From Arcobacter sp. EP1 (GTDB taxonomy: Bacteria > Campylobacterota > Campylobacteria > Campylobacterales > Arcobacteraceae), in contig LPNY01000139.1 of NCBI GenBank assembly GCA_001655195.1, positions 31,424-95,423 of the forward strand: a stretch of 64,000 bases of DNA, read 5' to 3'. This document shows positions 51,033 through 60,738 of this stretch, one piece after another. The notes below the pieces were generated by a model. The model made no database searches. It worked only from the letters and a program-made list of their open reading frames with translations, and was not told the DNA's origin. Position numbers and translations under genes: made by a program. The stretch's first letter is position 1. Each line of letters begins with the position of its first letter.

Positions 51033-51280
51033 GTGAAATGAGTTTTAAACAAGCCAAAGAGGTTGTTGAACAGTTAGAACTTTCTGAAATTTCATTAAAA
51101 AAATCAACGCAGGATTTAAATACATCCTCAAAAAAGTTTAATGAAGCGCTTCAAAAACAGGCGACTATATTAAGACTTTTACCAAAAGCTGACAAAAAAA
51201 TAAACACATTACGACTTCTAGTGATGTTAAATGTAGGATTTATTTTAGGTCTTATTGTTGGCGCAACACTATTAAAATAA
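51029..51280 (+). CDS. Small coiled-coil membrane protein coupled to the ParA-like ATPase
   Basis: The 83-residue product has a helical N-terminal part (about 5-55) with coiled-coil-like spacing (AKEVVEQLELSEISLKKS) and a single C-terminal membrane helix (about 60-82, LLVMLNVGFILGLIVGATLL), so it is tail-anchored. Its ATG overlaps the ATPase stop (ATGA) and ubiE follows 11 bp later. It may recruit the ATPase to the membrane. No family is recognised. Confidence 0.7.
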   Translation: MSEMSFKQAKEVVEQLELSEISLKKSTQDLNTSSKKFNEALQKQATILRLLPKADKKINTLRLLVMLNVGFILGLIVGATLLK

Positions 51281-51291
51281 TTAGGGAAAAA

Positions 51292-52002
51292 ATGAGTAAA
51301 CAAGAAAAAATTGTATCAATGTTTAATGATATTGCAGGAACGTATGATTTAGCAAATAGAGTATTAAGTATGGGAATAGATAAAAGTTGGCGAGATAAAG
51401 CGTGTAACTTAGCCTACTCTTTTTATGGAAAAGATACGGTTTCTAAGATTGTAGATGTTGCTTGTGGTACAGGAGATATGATTGACTACTGGCAAAAAAC
51501 AGCAGGCAAAAATGGTATCAACTTAGAGCAAGTTGTGGGAGTTGACCCAAGTGTTGGTATGATGGAAGTAGCAAAGAAGAAACTTCCTGATGTTGAGTTT
51601 ATTGAAGCAGGTGCTGCTCAAATGCCATTAGATAGTGATAGTGCCGATGTTATCTCTATTTCATATGGAATTCGAAATGTTGTGCAACGACAAGAGGCTT
51701 TTGATGAATTTGCAAGAGTACTTAAAAAAGATGGTTTAGTAGTTATTTTAGAGTTTACAAAAAATAAAAAAGAGAAGCCATTAGATTACGTGACAGATTT
51801 TTATATGAATAAAATTTTACCAACGCTAGGTGGAATGATTTCACGAAATAAAGAAGCCTACACTTATTTGCCAAACTCTATTGATGAGTTTTTAACTCAA
51901 GACAATCTGTGTGCAGAGTTAAGACAAGCTGGATTAGAGCCTATTTATGTAAAAGGGTTCAGTATGAATATCTCAACACTCTTTATCGCTCGAAAAATAT
52001 AG
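51292..52002 (+). CDS. ubiE: Demethylmenaquinone/ubiquinone C-methyltransferase UbiE (MenG)
   Basis: It methylates demethylmenaquinone with S-adenosylmethionine to give menaquinone, the respiratory quinone of this phylum. The 236-residue protein has the UbiE signatures MFNDIAGTYDLANRVLSMGIDKSWR, SAM motif I VDVACGTGDM, GVDPSVGMMEVAK, and SYGIRNVVQRQEAFDE-FARVLKKDG followed by VILEFTKNK. An intergenic repeat follows 50 bp after the stop. Confidence 0.93.
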   Translation: MSKQEKIVSMFNDIAGTYDLANRVLSMGIDKSWRDKACNLAYSFYGKDTVSKIVDVACGTGDMIDYWQKTAGKNGINLEQVVGVDPSVGMMEVAKKKLPDVEFIEAGAAQMPLDSDSADVISISYGIRNVVQRQEAFDEFARVLKKDGLVVILEFTKNKKEKPLDYVTDFYMNKILPTLGGMISRNKEAYTYLPNSIDEFLTQDNLCAELRQAGLEPIYVKGFSMNISTLFIARKI

Positions 52003-52040
52003 GTTAATCTGATAACTATTTTTCACGAACTTCTGCGTTA

Positions 52041-52105
52041 AAGCGTTATTTTAAATGCTCACGTACTACATGTATGCTCCGCTTTAAAATAACACTTTGC
52101 CTTGA
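52041..52105 (+). repeat. Nested-hairpin intergenic repeat, copy 3 of 3
   Basis: Outer stem GTTATTTTAAA (52045-52055) pairs perfectly with TTTAAAATAAC (52083-52093), extended by AAAG/CTTT beyond one mismatch. It encloses the core CTCAC-G-TAC/GTA-T-GCTCC with an inner hairpin CGTAC (52062-52066) and GTATG (52072-52076), one G-T wobble. The tail TGCCTTGAATTTCAT follows. It lies downstream of ubiE in the same orientation as the other two copies. Confidence 0.7.
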
Positions 52106-52183
52106 ATTTCATAAAAACTATCTATCATCTTAACCTATATGGGTAGGATGACTTTTACTTTCTTAAAAAGGAAACTTTTTTAA

Positions 52184-53371
52184 ATGAACACTCCCATTAC
52201 GGTCTCAACCTTAAACAATCAAATCAAATCATTATTAGAAACTACTTTCATTGGTGTATATGTGGAAGGGGAAGTTTCAAACCTAACTTATCACAACTCA
52301 GGGCATATTTATTTCTCCATCAAAGATGCGAACTCAACGCTTTCTTGTGTTATGTTTCGAGGTAACGCTCAATACCTAAAGTTTCGTTTAGAAGTGGGTA
52401 TGAAAATTACAATTTCTGGTAGTATCACAGCCTATGTTCCTCGAGGTAATTATCAACTCATGTGTAATAAAATTGAGCCTTCAGGACAAGGGGTGTTAGC
52501 TTTAGCTTATGAGCAACTCAAAAAGAAACTTCAAGAAAAAGGGTATTTTAATTCTGAAATTAAAAAGACCCTACCAAAATATCCTAAGCATATTGTTTTA
52601 GTAACATCACCTACAGGTGCAGCTATTGAGGATATGAAAAAAGTTGCTCTTCATCGTTGGCCATTAGCTAAGTTTACGTTAGTGCCAACCTTGGTTCAAG
52701 GAGATGATGCCAAGTTTGATATTGTAAACTCCATAAAAATCGCTGATGAATTAGAAGCTGATGTGATGATTGTAGGTCGAGGAGGAGGAAGTATTGAAGA
52801 TCTTTGGGCCTTTAATGAAGAGGTTGTTGCTTTATCTATTTATGAAGCAAAAACTCCTGTTATCTCTGCGGTTGGTCATGAGGTAGATTTTTTGATTTCA
52901 GATTTTGTAGCTGATGTTCGTGCGGCAACGCCATCCAATGCTATAGAAATAGCACTTCCTGATATGAATGAACACCGAATATTCCTAGATAATTTACACG
53001 ATCAGTTTAATAGCCGATTTAAAATGATTCTCTCTTCAAAAGAGCAATCTATTATGCATATTAAATCACTCTTTGAACAAAACTCCTTTGAACGTAAATT
53101 TGAGTTCGTACAAAAAGAGTTAAATCTTGTAAAAGAGAATTTAAATCGTAGCATGCTAACAATTTTTCAGCAAAAACAGAGTCTGCTTGAGATGTTAAAT
53201 AATAATTACAAAATGAATCATCCTAATAAAAAAGTAAAAGAGGGAATGGTACAGTTAACCAAAGATGAAAAAATAATTAATTTGGAAAATGTTAAGCCTA
53301 AAGATACAATTTGGTTGGAGTCAGCTAAAAATGTTGCACGATGTGAGGTAATAGAAAATAATGTGCTATAA
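52184..53371 (+). CDS. xseA: Exodeoxyribonuclease VII large subunit
   Basis: The 395-residue protein has the N-terminal OB fold (TVSTLNNQIKSLLETTFIGVYVEGEVSNLTYHNSGHIYFSIKD), the nuclease core with LVTSPTGAAIEDM and GRGGGSIEDLWAFNEE, and VISAVGHEVDFLISDFVADVRAATPSNAIE, followed by a coiled coil. It degrades single-stranded DNA with the small subunit XseB, which is not adjacent. The usual XseA length is about 400-450. Confidence 0.95.
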   Translation: MNTPITVSTLNNQIKSLLETTFIGVYVEGEVSNLTYHNSGHIYFSIKDANSTLSCVMFRGNAQYLKFRLEVGMKITISGSITAYVPRGNYQLMCNKIEPSGQGVLALAYEQLKKKLQEKGYFNSEIKKTLPKYPKHIVLVTSPTGAAIEDMKKVALHRWPLAKFTLVPTLVQGDDAKFDIVNSIKIADELEADVMIVGRGGGSIEDLWAFNEEVVALSIYEAKTPVISAVGHEVDFLISDFVADVRAATPSNAIEIALPDMNEHRIFLDNLHDQFNSRFKMILSSKEQSIMHIKSLFEQNSFERKFEFVQKELNLVKENLNRSMLTIFQQKQSLLEMLNNNYKMNHPNKKVKEGMVQLTKDEKIINLENVKPKDTIWLESAKNVARCEVIENNVL

Positions 53372-53485
53372 TTTTTAAGTTAATAATCGTTAAAATAAGT
53401 TAAATTAATCTTTATAACGAAAAAGAGGTTTCTTTTTGTAAAGATTACTACAATAAAGAGCATGTAAGAATAAAAGGATTGCTTA

Positions 53486-53995
53486 ATGGAACAAAATGTA
53501 AACAGCCATAGAGAAGAAGAAATAATTGACTATGCTAATACTAGCGAGTTTATGACTTTTGAACTTGGTAGTATGAAATATGCCATTGAATTACCAAAAA
53601 TTAGAGAGATTTTAACTTACCCTGAATTAATTACAACATTACCAAATACTTCTGATTGGGTAAAGGGATTAATCAACTTGAGAGGTGAAGTAGTACCTAT
53701 TTTAGATATTCGAATTAAATTTAATACCGGTGAAATTGTTTATGATGATAACACAGCAGTTATTGCGGTAATTACAAAAGATAAACGTATGATTGGTATT
53801 GTTGTAGATAAAGTTGATGATGTTCAACGACTTGATACTTCAAACTTAGCACCTGTTTCAGATATGGGTTCTTCAATACCTTCGCGATATTTAAAAGGTT
53901 TTGTAAGGCTTAATGATAACAGAATGTTGGTTGTTATGGATATCGAATCTGTTGTTCATAAAAGTGAATTAGGTAGTGCTGAAACTGATAAATAA
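53486..53995 (+). CDS. cheW: Chemotaxis adaptor protein CheW
   Basis: CheW couples chemoreceptors to the kinase CheA. The 169-residue protein has the CheW fold with FELGSMKYAIELPKIREIL, WVKGLINLRGEVVPILDIRIKF and GIVVDKVDDVQRL. Two response regulators follow, and none of the other core chemotaxis genes (cheA, cheB, cheR) is present here. A promoter-like AT-rich region and AAAGGATTG ribosome-binding site precede it. Confidence 0.95.
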   Translation: MEQNVNSHREEEIIDYANTSEFMTFELGSMKYAIELPKIREILTYPELITTLPNTSDWVKGLINLRGEVVPILDIRIKFNTGEIVYDDNTAVIAVITKDKRMIGIVVDKVDDVQRLDTSNLAPVSDMGSSIPSRYLKGFVRLNDNRMLVVMDIESVVHKSELGSAETDK

Positions 53996-54009
53996 GCTTA
54001 GGGTATAAA

Positions 54010-54399
54010 ATGCAAGAAAAAATAGCAAAATTAAAAGAGTTGAAACTACTCTTTGTTGAAGATGAAAAAGATTTATTAGATATTATTAGTGATACTCTTG
54101 TTAAACTGCAAGCAAACTTCTTAACTGCAACAAACGGTGAAGAGGCTTTAGCTGTATTAGAAGAACATAGTGATATTGATGCAGTAATTACTGATATTAA
54201 TATGCCTGTAATGAATGGCTTAGATATGATTAAAATCATTAAAGAAAAACAGCCAGATTTAACAATTATTATCATGTCTGCACATACTGAAACTGAGTAT
54301 ATTGAAAAAGCTGAAGAGTATGGTGTTAAAGACTACTTGTTAAAACCTTTTGATTTTATAAAATTTATAGAGTTAATTACGAGTAAAAATATAAAATAA
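54010..54399 (+). CDS. Single-domain CheY-like response regulator
   Basis: The 129-residue protein is a lone receiver domain: acidic pocket LFVEDEKD, phospho-acceptor Asp62 in AVITDINMP, threonine/serine switch in IIMSAHTE and conserved Lys in DYLLKPFD. It lies 15 bp after cheW and overlaps the next regulator by one base, so the three are one operon. It may be a CheY-like or stress-relay protein; sequence does not tell the partner. Confidence 0.9.
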   Translation: MQEKIAKLKELKLLFVEDEKDLLDIISDTLVKLQANFLTATNGEEALAVLEEHSDIDAVITDINMPVMNGLDMIKIIKEKQPDLTIIIMSAHTETEYIEKAEEYGVKDYLLKPFDFIKFIELITSKNIK

Positions 54400-55772
54400 T
54401 GAATGTAGATAATGTCCTCTTAAAACGATTGCAGATTTTATATGTAGAAGATGATGAACATGTTCGTCAAGAGCTCACACTTCTATTGTCAAAATTTTTC
54501 AAAAAAGTTTACACTGCAGTTGATGGAAAAGAAGGCTTATCTGTTTATGAAGAAAAAAAAGAGAATATTGATGTAATAATCTCTGATATTAATATGCCAA
54601 ATATGACAGGTATTGATATGGTTAAAGCCATACGGCAGAAGAATGATACTATTCCTGTTATTTTTGCTACTGCTTATTCGGATAATGAATTTTTGTCTGA
54701 ATCTATCAAATTAAAAATCTATGACTATATTATCAAACCTATTGATGTGAGAGCTCTGTTAACCTCTGTATCTGAGTTGTCAAAAATTTTATACCATCAA
54801 AATTTAATGGAAGAACAAAATCGTGAATTGGAGCGTTATAAAGAGGCAGTTGATCAATATAATATTGTAATTAAAACTGATACTCAAATGAAAATAACCT
54901 ATGTCAATTCACTCTTTTGTGCCATTACAGGTTTTGATAAAGAAGAACTTCTAGGAAAAGATTTTAGAGAGTTACGACACAGCGATACGGATATTCATAT
55001 GTACAATGGCATGTATGCTGATGTATTAGATAACAAATCGTGGTCAGGTAAAATCAAACAAGTTACCAAAGAGGGTGAAGGTTATGTGGTAGACTCTTCT
55101 ATGATAACCATGCATAATGATGCAGGAGATATCATAGGTTCTATTGCAATACAACGAAATATTACCCAAGAAGTGAACCAAAAGCGTGAAGTGCAAATGG
55201 CTCTGATGAAAGATAAAGGGGATATTTTTATCAAAGGAAAAGCTGGTTCAGCTGAACAAGAGAAAAAAATAACTGCTCTTAATGATAATATTCGTGATTT
55301 AGAAAAAGCTATGCGTAACCTAAATGTTGAAAAAGACAAATACATTTACATGGTTCAAAAAGCTAAAGTAGAAAACAAAAAACTTAAAGCAGAAGTTGCT
55401 CACTATCGAAAAGACTCCGATACAGTTGAAGATAAAACCTCTGTTACTCTAAAAACAAATCGTGAAAACCATCAACTGCGACAACAAGTTGCACAACTCA
55501 ATGCAAAAGAAGATGAGTTAAAAACTGAAATTGAAAAACAGGTAACCCAAACAAAAGTAACCTATGAGATTCAAATTGATGATTTAGAAAAAGAACTACA
55601 AGAGTACAAAGATAAACTTGATGCTATTGAAGATGGTCATGTCTTAGCACAAAAAGTTGAGTATTGGAAAGTAAAAGCTAAAACAGAGCAAGAACGTGTA
55701 GAGCAGTTAGAGAAAAAGATTATGCAAATTGGTGATAAAACAATCTTACAAAAACTCTTTGGTAATAAATAA
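54399..55772 (+). CDS. Response regulator with PAS domain and long coiled coil, no recognised output domain
   Basis: The 457-residue protein has an N-terminal receiver domain (acidic residues in YVEDDEH, Asp63 in VIISDINMP, Lys in IIKPID). A PAS domain follows (about 145-265, with TGFDKEELLGKDFRELRHSD and GSIAIQRNITQEVN), then a long coiled coil (about 275-450). No kinase, GGDEF or DNA-binding domain is visible. It is coupled to the single-domain regulator and to cheW and may be a scaffold or localisation protein. Confidence 0.88.
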   Translation: MNVDNVLLKRLQILYVEDDEHVRQELTLLLSKFFKKVYTAVDGKEGLSVYEEKKENIDVIISDINMPNMTGIDMVKAIRQKNDTIPVIFATAYSDNEFLSESIKLKIYDYIIKPIDVRALLTSVSELSKILYHQNLMEEQNRELERYKEAVDQYNIVIKTDTQMKITYVNSLFCAITGFDKEELLGKDFRELRHSDTDIHMYNGMYADVLDNKSWSGKIKQVTKEGEGYVVDSSMITMHNDAGDIIGSIAIQRNITQEVNQKREVQMALMKDKGDIFIKGKAGSAEQEKKITALNDNIRDLEKAMRNLNVEKDKYIYMVQKAKVENKKLKAEVAHYRKDSDTVEDKTSVTLKTNRENHQLRQQVAQLNAKEDELKTEIEKQVTQTKVTYEIQIDDLEKELQEYKDKLDAIEDGHVLAQKVEYWKVKAKTEQERVEQLEKKIMQIGDKTILQKLFGNK

Positions 55773-55792
55773 AAGAGAAAATTCTCTTTTAT
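55769..55792. terminator. Bidirectional terminator hairpin between convergent genes
   Basis: ATAAAAGAGAA (55769-55779) pairs with TTCTCTTTTAT (55782-55792) with a two-base spacer, overlapping the stop codon of the PAS-containing regulator. It lies directly before the convergent peptidyl-prolyl isomerase stop and can serve both genes. Confidence 0.8.
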
Positions 55793-55799
55793 CTATCTT

Positions 55800-56327
55800 T
55801 TATTTAATCGTGATCTTTAAAATCTTTTGATCTTTTAAGGGTTTATCTCCGGCATATCGTCCATTTGTTCTAACATTTTCTAGCTTTTTAACAACATCCA
55901 TCCCCTTTTTTACATATCCAAAAATAGTGTGTCGCCCATTTAACCAATGAGTTGTTACTGTTGTAATAAAAAATTGACTTCCGTTTGTATGTGGACCAGA
56001 GTTTGCCATGGCTAAAATACCTGGTTTGTCAAAAACAGCATTTGGTGAGAATTCATCTTTAAATGGTTTTTCCCAAATAGATTCTCCACCACGACCTGTT
56101 CCTGTTGGATCACCACCTTGAATCATAAAGTTTTTAATGATTCTGTGAAAAATTAGACCATTATAGTAACCGTTGTTTGAATGTGTTACAAAATTCTCTA
56201 CAGCCTTAGGCGCTAAATCTTTTCTTAACTCAATTTCAATGGTTCCTTGTGTTGTTTCCATAACTGCAATTGGATTTGTAGCAAATAGTAACACAGAGAA
56301 TGAAATTAAAAGTAGTAACTTTTTCAT
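55800..56327 (-). CDS. Periplasmic cyclophilin-type peptidyl-prolyl cis-trans isomerase
   Basis: It catalyses proline isomerisation during periplasmic protein folding. The 175-residue protein has a signal peptide (about 1-17), then VMETTQGTIEIELRKDLAPKAVENF, the active-site FHRIIKNFMIQGGDPTGTG-type motif, and LAMANSGPHTNGSQFFITT, the canonical cyclophilin signatures, ending HTIFGYVKKGMDVV. It is divergent from the 2Fe-2S protein gene, with about 137 bp between their starts. Confidence 0.93.
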   Translation of the reverse strand: MKKLLLLISFSVLLFATNPIAVMETTQGTIEIELRKDLAPKAVENFVTHSNNGYYNGLIFHRIIKNFMIQGGDPTGTGRGGESIWEKPFKDEFSPNAVFDKPGILAMANSGPHTNGSQFFITTVTTHWLNGRHTIFGYVKKGMDVVKKLENVRTNGRYAGDKPLKDQKILKITIK

Positions 56328-56464
56328 TGATATCCTTGTCTTTAAAGTGGCAGTAAGTATATTATTAAAGATTTTAATATTCTATTAAAAGTTCTCTTTT
56401 AGATGAGTTTAAATTTTCTTTGATAGAATTCAGACAAAATTTATCTTATTTTAAAGGAAATCGC

Positions 56465-56824
56465 ATGGAAATGCCTGCAATGCCGCAACCAACCTTCTAT
56501 ATTTTTAAGTGTGAGCAAAGTTCACCTCCTGGTATGCCAAAGCCAAGTTGTGTAACTCCAGATACTCAAGGGTTGTTTAATCATTTAGCACAGAAGATGA
56601 TGGAAAAAGGTTTAATGGGACCAGTTCAGCCAATTCGAACTTCATGTTTAGGAAGATGTCAAATGGGACCAGTAATGTTAATTGAACCTGGACATCATAT
56701 GTACTGTCAATTATCTAAGGAAAAAATTGATAGAATTGTCGAAGAACACATAATAGGTGGAAACCCGGTACAAGAGTATATTATTCCAGAGCAATTTTGG
56801 GGTGAACCTATTAAACTAGGATAA
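56465..56824 (+). CDS. Thioredoxin-fold 2Fe-2S ferredoxin-like protein
   Basis: From the ATG preceded by TTAAAGGAAATCGC the product has 119 residues. Four cysteines (Cys16, Cys29, Cys61 and Cys65, in FKCEQSS, KPSCV and TSCLGRCQMGP) match the thioredoxin-like 2Fe-2S ferredoxin/NuoE-like arrangement. The partner protein is not shown by context; panD follows 12 bp later. An upstream ATG in frame at 56420 lacks this ribosome-binding site. Confidence 0.82.
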   Translation: MEMPAMPQPTFYIFKCEQSSPPGMPKPSCVTPDTQGLFNHLAQKMMEKGLMGPVQPIRTSCLGRCQMGPVMLIEPGHHMYCQLSKEKIDRIVEEHIIGGNPVQEYIIPEQFWGEPIKLG

Positions 56825-56836
56825 GGAATCGAATAT

Positions 56837-57220
56837 ATGACATTTGATATGCTGTATAGTAAAATTCACAGAGCAACTGTTTCAGATGCGAATTTAAATT
56901 ATGTTGGATCAATTACGATTGATGAAGAATTAATGATTGCTTCTCATTTACGAGTTGGGCAGAAAGTAGAAATCGTAAACGTTAACAATGGTGAACGATT
57001 TGCAACATACGTGATAAAAGGGAAAGCTGGAAGTAAAGACATGTGTCTTAATGGAGCAGCTGCAAGAAAAGTGGAGATTGGTGATAAGATTATTGTTATT
57101 GCTTATGCTTCATATAATGAATCAGAACTAGATGATTATAAACCAACAGTAGTTATTGTTGATGATGAAAACAATATTGAAAGTATTACTCATGAACTTG
57201 TAGGAAGTGACCATGTTTGA
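56837..57220 (+). CDS. panD: Aspartate 1-decarboxylase
   Basis: It decarboxylates aspartate to beta-alanine for pantothenate and coenzyme A. The 127-residue proenzyme has the self-cleavage site Gly24-Ser25 in NYVGSITID, which generates the pyruvoyl cofactor, and the active-site lysine region [11 protein letters not shown] and tyrosine/arginine elements such as GERFATYVI and [12 protein letters not shown]. It overlaps the ybaB start by eight bases. Confidence 0.96.
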   Translation: MTFDMLYSKIHRATVSDANLNYVGSITIDEELMIASHLRVGQKVEIVNVNNGERFATYVIKGKAGSKDMCLNGAAARKVEIGDKIIVIAYASYNESELDDYKPTVVIVDDENNIESITHELVGSDHV

Positions 57221-57533
57221 TGGTATTGATTTAAGTAAAATCAATCTCAACGAGGTTATGGGACAAGTTCAAGAGATGGCAAATAAAGCCAAAGAAGATA
57301 ATGCGGATAAAATCTTTACTAGTAAATCTGGTGGAGGTATGATTGAGTTATCTATTAATGGAAACTCTGAAGTAGTTGATTTACAAATTGATGATTCGTT
57401 ACTTGAGGATAAAGACTCTTTACAGATTCTTTTAATCTCAGCCATGAATGATGTTATTAAACAAGCAGATGAGAATAAAAAAATGATGGCCATGAACATG
57501 ATGGGTGGTATGGGCTCGTTTGGTCAAAAATAA
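57213..57533 (+). CDS. ybaB: YbaB/EbfC-family nucleoid-associated protein
   Basis: The 106-residue protein has the family layout: a helix with [18 protein letters not shown], a beta sheet with [22 protein letters not shown], and a C-terminal helix with [22 protein letters not shown] and a Met/Gly-rich tail. Such proteins bind DNA as dimers. The ATG at 57213 with AGGAAG upstream is preferred over an in-frame GTG two codons earlier. It overlaps panD by eight bases and ispA follows directly. Confidence 0.92.
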   Translation: MFDGIDLSKINLNEVMGQVQEMANKAKEDNADKIFTSKSGGGMIELSINGNSEVVDLQIDDSLLEDKDSLQILLISAMNDVIKQADENKKMMAMNMMGGMGSFGQK

Positions 57534-57534
57534 A

Positions 57535-58395
57535 ATGCAAGATTTGCTAACTTCTTTTGAAGATTATTTACAGAATAATCTTCCTAAATCACAATCTTTT
57601 CATCCATATTTTGAAGCAGCTTTAGGCGAAATGCTTAATGCTGGTGGAAAACGTTTTCGACCCATGTTGCTATTAAGTGTAGTGAACTCAAAAAACTCAC
57701 TTTTAGTACAGAGCTCTTTAGGGGTAGCTTTAGGTGTTGAGATGTTACACACATACTCTTTGGTTCATGATGACTTACCTGCTATGGATGATGCAGCTTT
57801 ACGTAGAGGATTTACTACTTTACATAAAAAATATGATGAAGTGACTGCTATCTTAGTAGGAGATGCTTTAAATTCTGAAGCTTTTAATCAAATAGCCCAA
57901 GCACCATTAAATGCTGAAGTAAAAGTTGAATTAGTAAAATTATTAGCAACAGATGGCGGAATTAATGGTATGATTATTGGTCAAGCAATTGATTGTTATT
58001 TTGAAAATCAAAAGCTTGAACTTGATCAATTAGAGTTTTTACATATTCATAAAACAGCTAAACTTATTGCGGCTTCATTACGAATGGGTGCAGTAATTGC
58101 AAACTACAGTTTAGACGTGCAACAAAAACTATATGATTTTGGAATTGATATTGGCTTACTCTTTCAAATTCAAGATGATATTATTGATGAAACTGCGACA
58201 GAAGAGGAAGCGGGTAAAACCACACAAAATGACGGAGCTAAAAACTCTTTTGTAAATCTTTTAGGTTTAGAGGGTGCAATTAAAGCAGCAGATGATTTAG
58301 CTTTAAAGTGCGAAAATAGGCTTAATACTCTTGATGAAAATTTACAAAATTCTTTAAAAGAGTTACTTCTTAAATATCTTAATCGACATAAATAA
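57535..58395 (+). CDS. ispA: Short-chain polyprenyl diphosphate synthase (farnesyl diphosphate synthase type)
   Basis: The 286-residue protein has the first aspartate-rich motif HDDLPAMDDAALRRG and the second motif QDDIIDETATEE, with GGKRFRPMLLLSV at the N-terminus and GVEMLHTYSLVHDD. The DDxxxxD spacing (two additional residues) is the bacterial type II farnesyl synthase pattern. It supplies precursors for undecaprenyl phosphate and quinone chains, including the longer-chain enzyme at 9593. The ATG is one base after the ybaB stop; the upstream GTG at 57505 lies inside ybaB. Confidence 0.9.
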   Translation: MQDLLTSFEDYLQNNLPKSQSFHPYFEAALGEMLNAGGKRFRPMLLLSVVNSKNSLLVQSSLGVALGVEMLHTYSLVHDDLPAMDDAALRRGFTTLHKKYDEVTAILVGDALNSEAFNQIAQAPLNAEVKVELVKLLATDGGINGMIIGQAIDCYFENQKLELDQLEFLHIHKTAKLIAASLRMGAVIANYSLDVQQKLYDFGIDIGLLFQIQDDIIDETATEEEAGKTTQNDGAKNSFVNLLGLEGAIKAADDLALKCENRLNTLDENLQNSLKELLLKYLNRHK

Positions 58396-58434
58396 AATTT
58401 ATATTAAATCTTGAGTTTAACCTACTCAACTAAC

Positions 58435-58463
58435 TTGACAATTAAACAAAAACTCATTACAAT
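58435..58463 (+). promoter_or_regulatory. Sigma-70-type promoter of groES-groEL
   Basis: A consensus -35 TTGACA (58435-58440) is followed after exactly 17 bases by TACAAT (58458-58463), which directly abuts the CIRCE element. Transcription would start inside the CIRCE. Confidence 0.85.
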
Positions 58464-58490
58464 TTAGCACTCAAAAAAACTGAGTGCTAA
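58464..58490 (+). promoter_or_regulatory. CIRCE operator (HrcA-binding inverted repeat)
   Basis: TTAGCACTC-N9-GAGTGCTAA, a perfect match to the consensus CIRCE element. It overlaps the expected transcription start of the groES promoter, so HrcA repressor binding should block initiation until heat stress. hrcA itself is not in the window. Confidence 0.95.
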
Positions 58491-58531
58491 AACTTATAAA
58501 AATTATAACTAAACTTGATAGGAGACATATC

Positions 58532-58789
58532 ATGAATTTTAAACCATTAGGTAAAAGAGTTCTTGTTCAAAGAACAGAAGTAGAAGAAAAAACTGCAAGC
58601 GGAATTATCCTTGTAGACTCTGCAAAAGAGAAACCAAATACAGCAAAAGTAGAAGCCGTTGGTTCAGAGGTAACTGAATTAGCAGTTGGTGATACAATTG
58701 TATTTGAACAATTTAGAGGAACAGAACTTTCATTAGAAGGTGAAGACTACTTAGTATTAGATATTGAAAACGTTATAGGAGTTATGTAA
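58532..58789 (+). CDS. groS: Co-chaperonin GroES
   Basis: The 85-residue GroES caps the GroEL folding chamber. It starts MNFKPLGKRVLVQR, contains the mobile-loop region EEKTASGIILVDSAKEKPN, and ends EDYLVLDIENVIGVM. The ATG is preceded by AGGAGACATATC; an earlier in-frame start at 58484 lies within the operator region. It is followed by groEL after about 96 bases. Confidence 0.97.
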   Translation: MNFKPLGKRVLVQRTEVEEKTASGIILVDSAKEKPNTAKVEAVGSEVTELAVGDTIVFEQFRGTELSLEGEDYLVLDIENVIGVM

Positions 58790-58872
58790 TGGCATACGTT
58801 GCTTAGCAACTTATCCATGTACATAAATTCGATTCAATATTAACGTTAATAACAAAAAATAAAAAATATTTA

Positions 58873-60529
<1,657 letters not shown>

Positions 60530-60550
60530 ACTCAAGTCTCTCAAACCCTC

Positions 60551-60577
60551 GTGTTTCTCGGATTTTCTGAGAAACAC
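60551..60577 (+). terminator. Hairpin after groEL
   Basis: GTGTTTCTC (60551-60559) pairs with GAGAAACAC (60569-60577), 9 bp perfect, 22 bases after the groEL stop. The downstream bases are AT-rich but without a continuous T-run, so termination is likely but may be partly rho-dependent. Confidence 0.6.
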
Positions 60578-60738
60578 AATACTCTAATCAATTGCCCCTT
60601 TTTATCCCCTTTTTTCTTCTACTGATCATAACCTATGCATCCATCAAAAGCGACACTCTTTTTTCTTAAAACTGTTGTAATATTTAATAAAACTTAGTTA
60701 TAATAATTAATACTCCTATAAAAGTGAGAATAAAGAGT

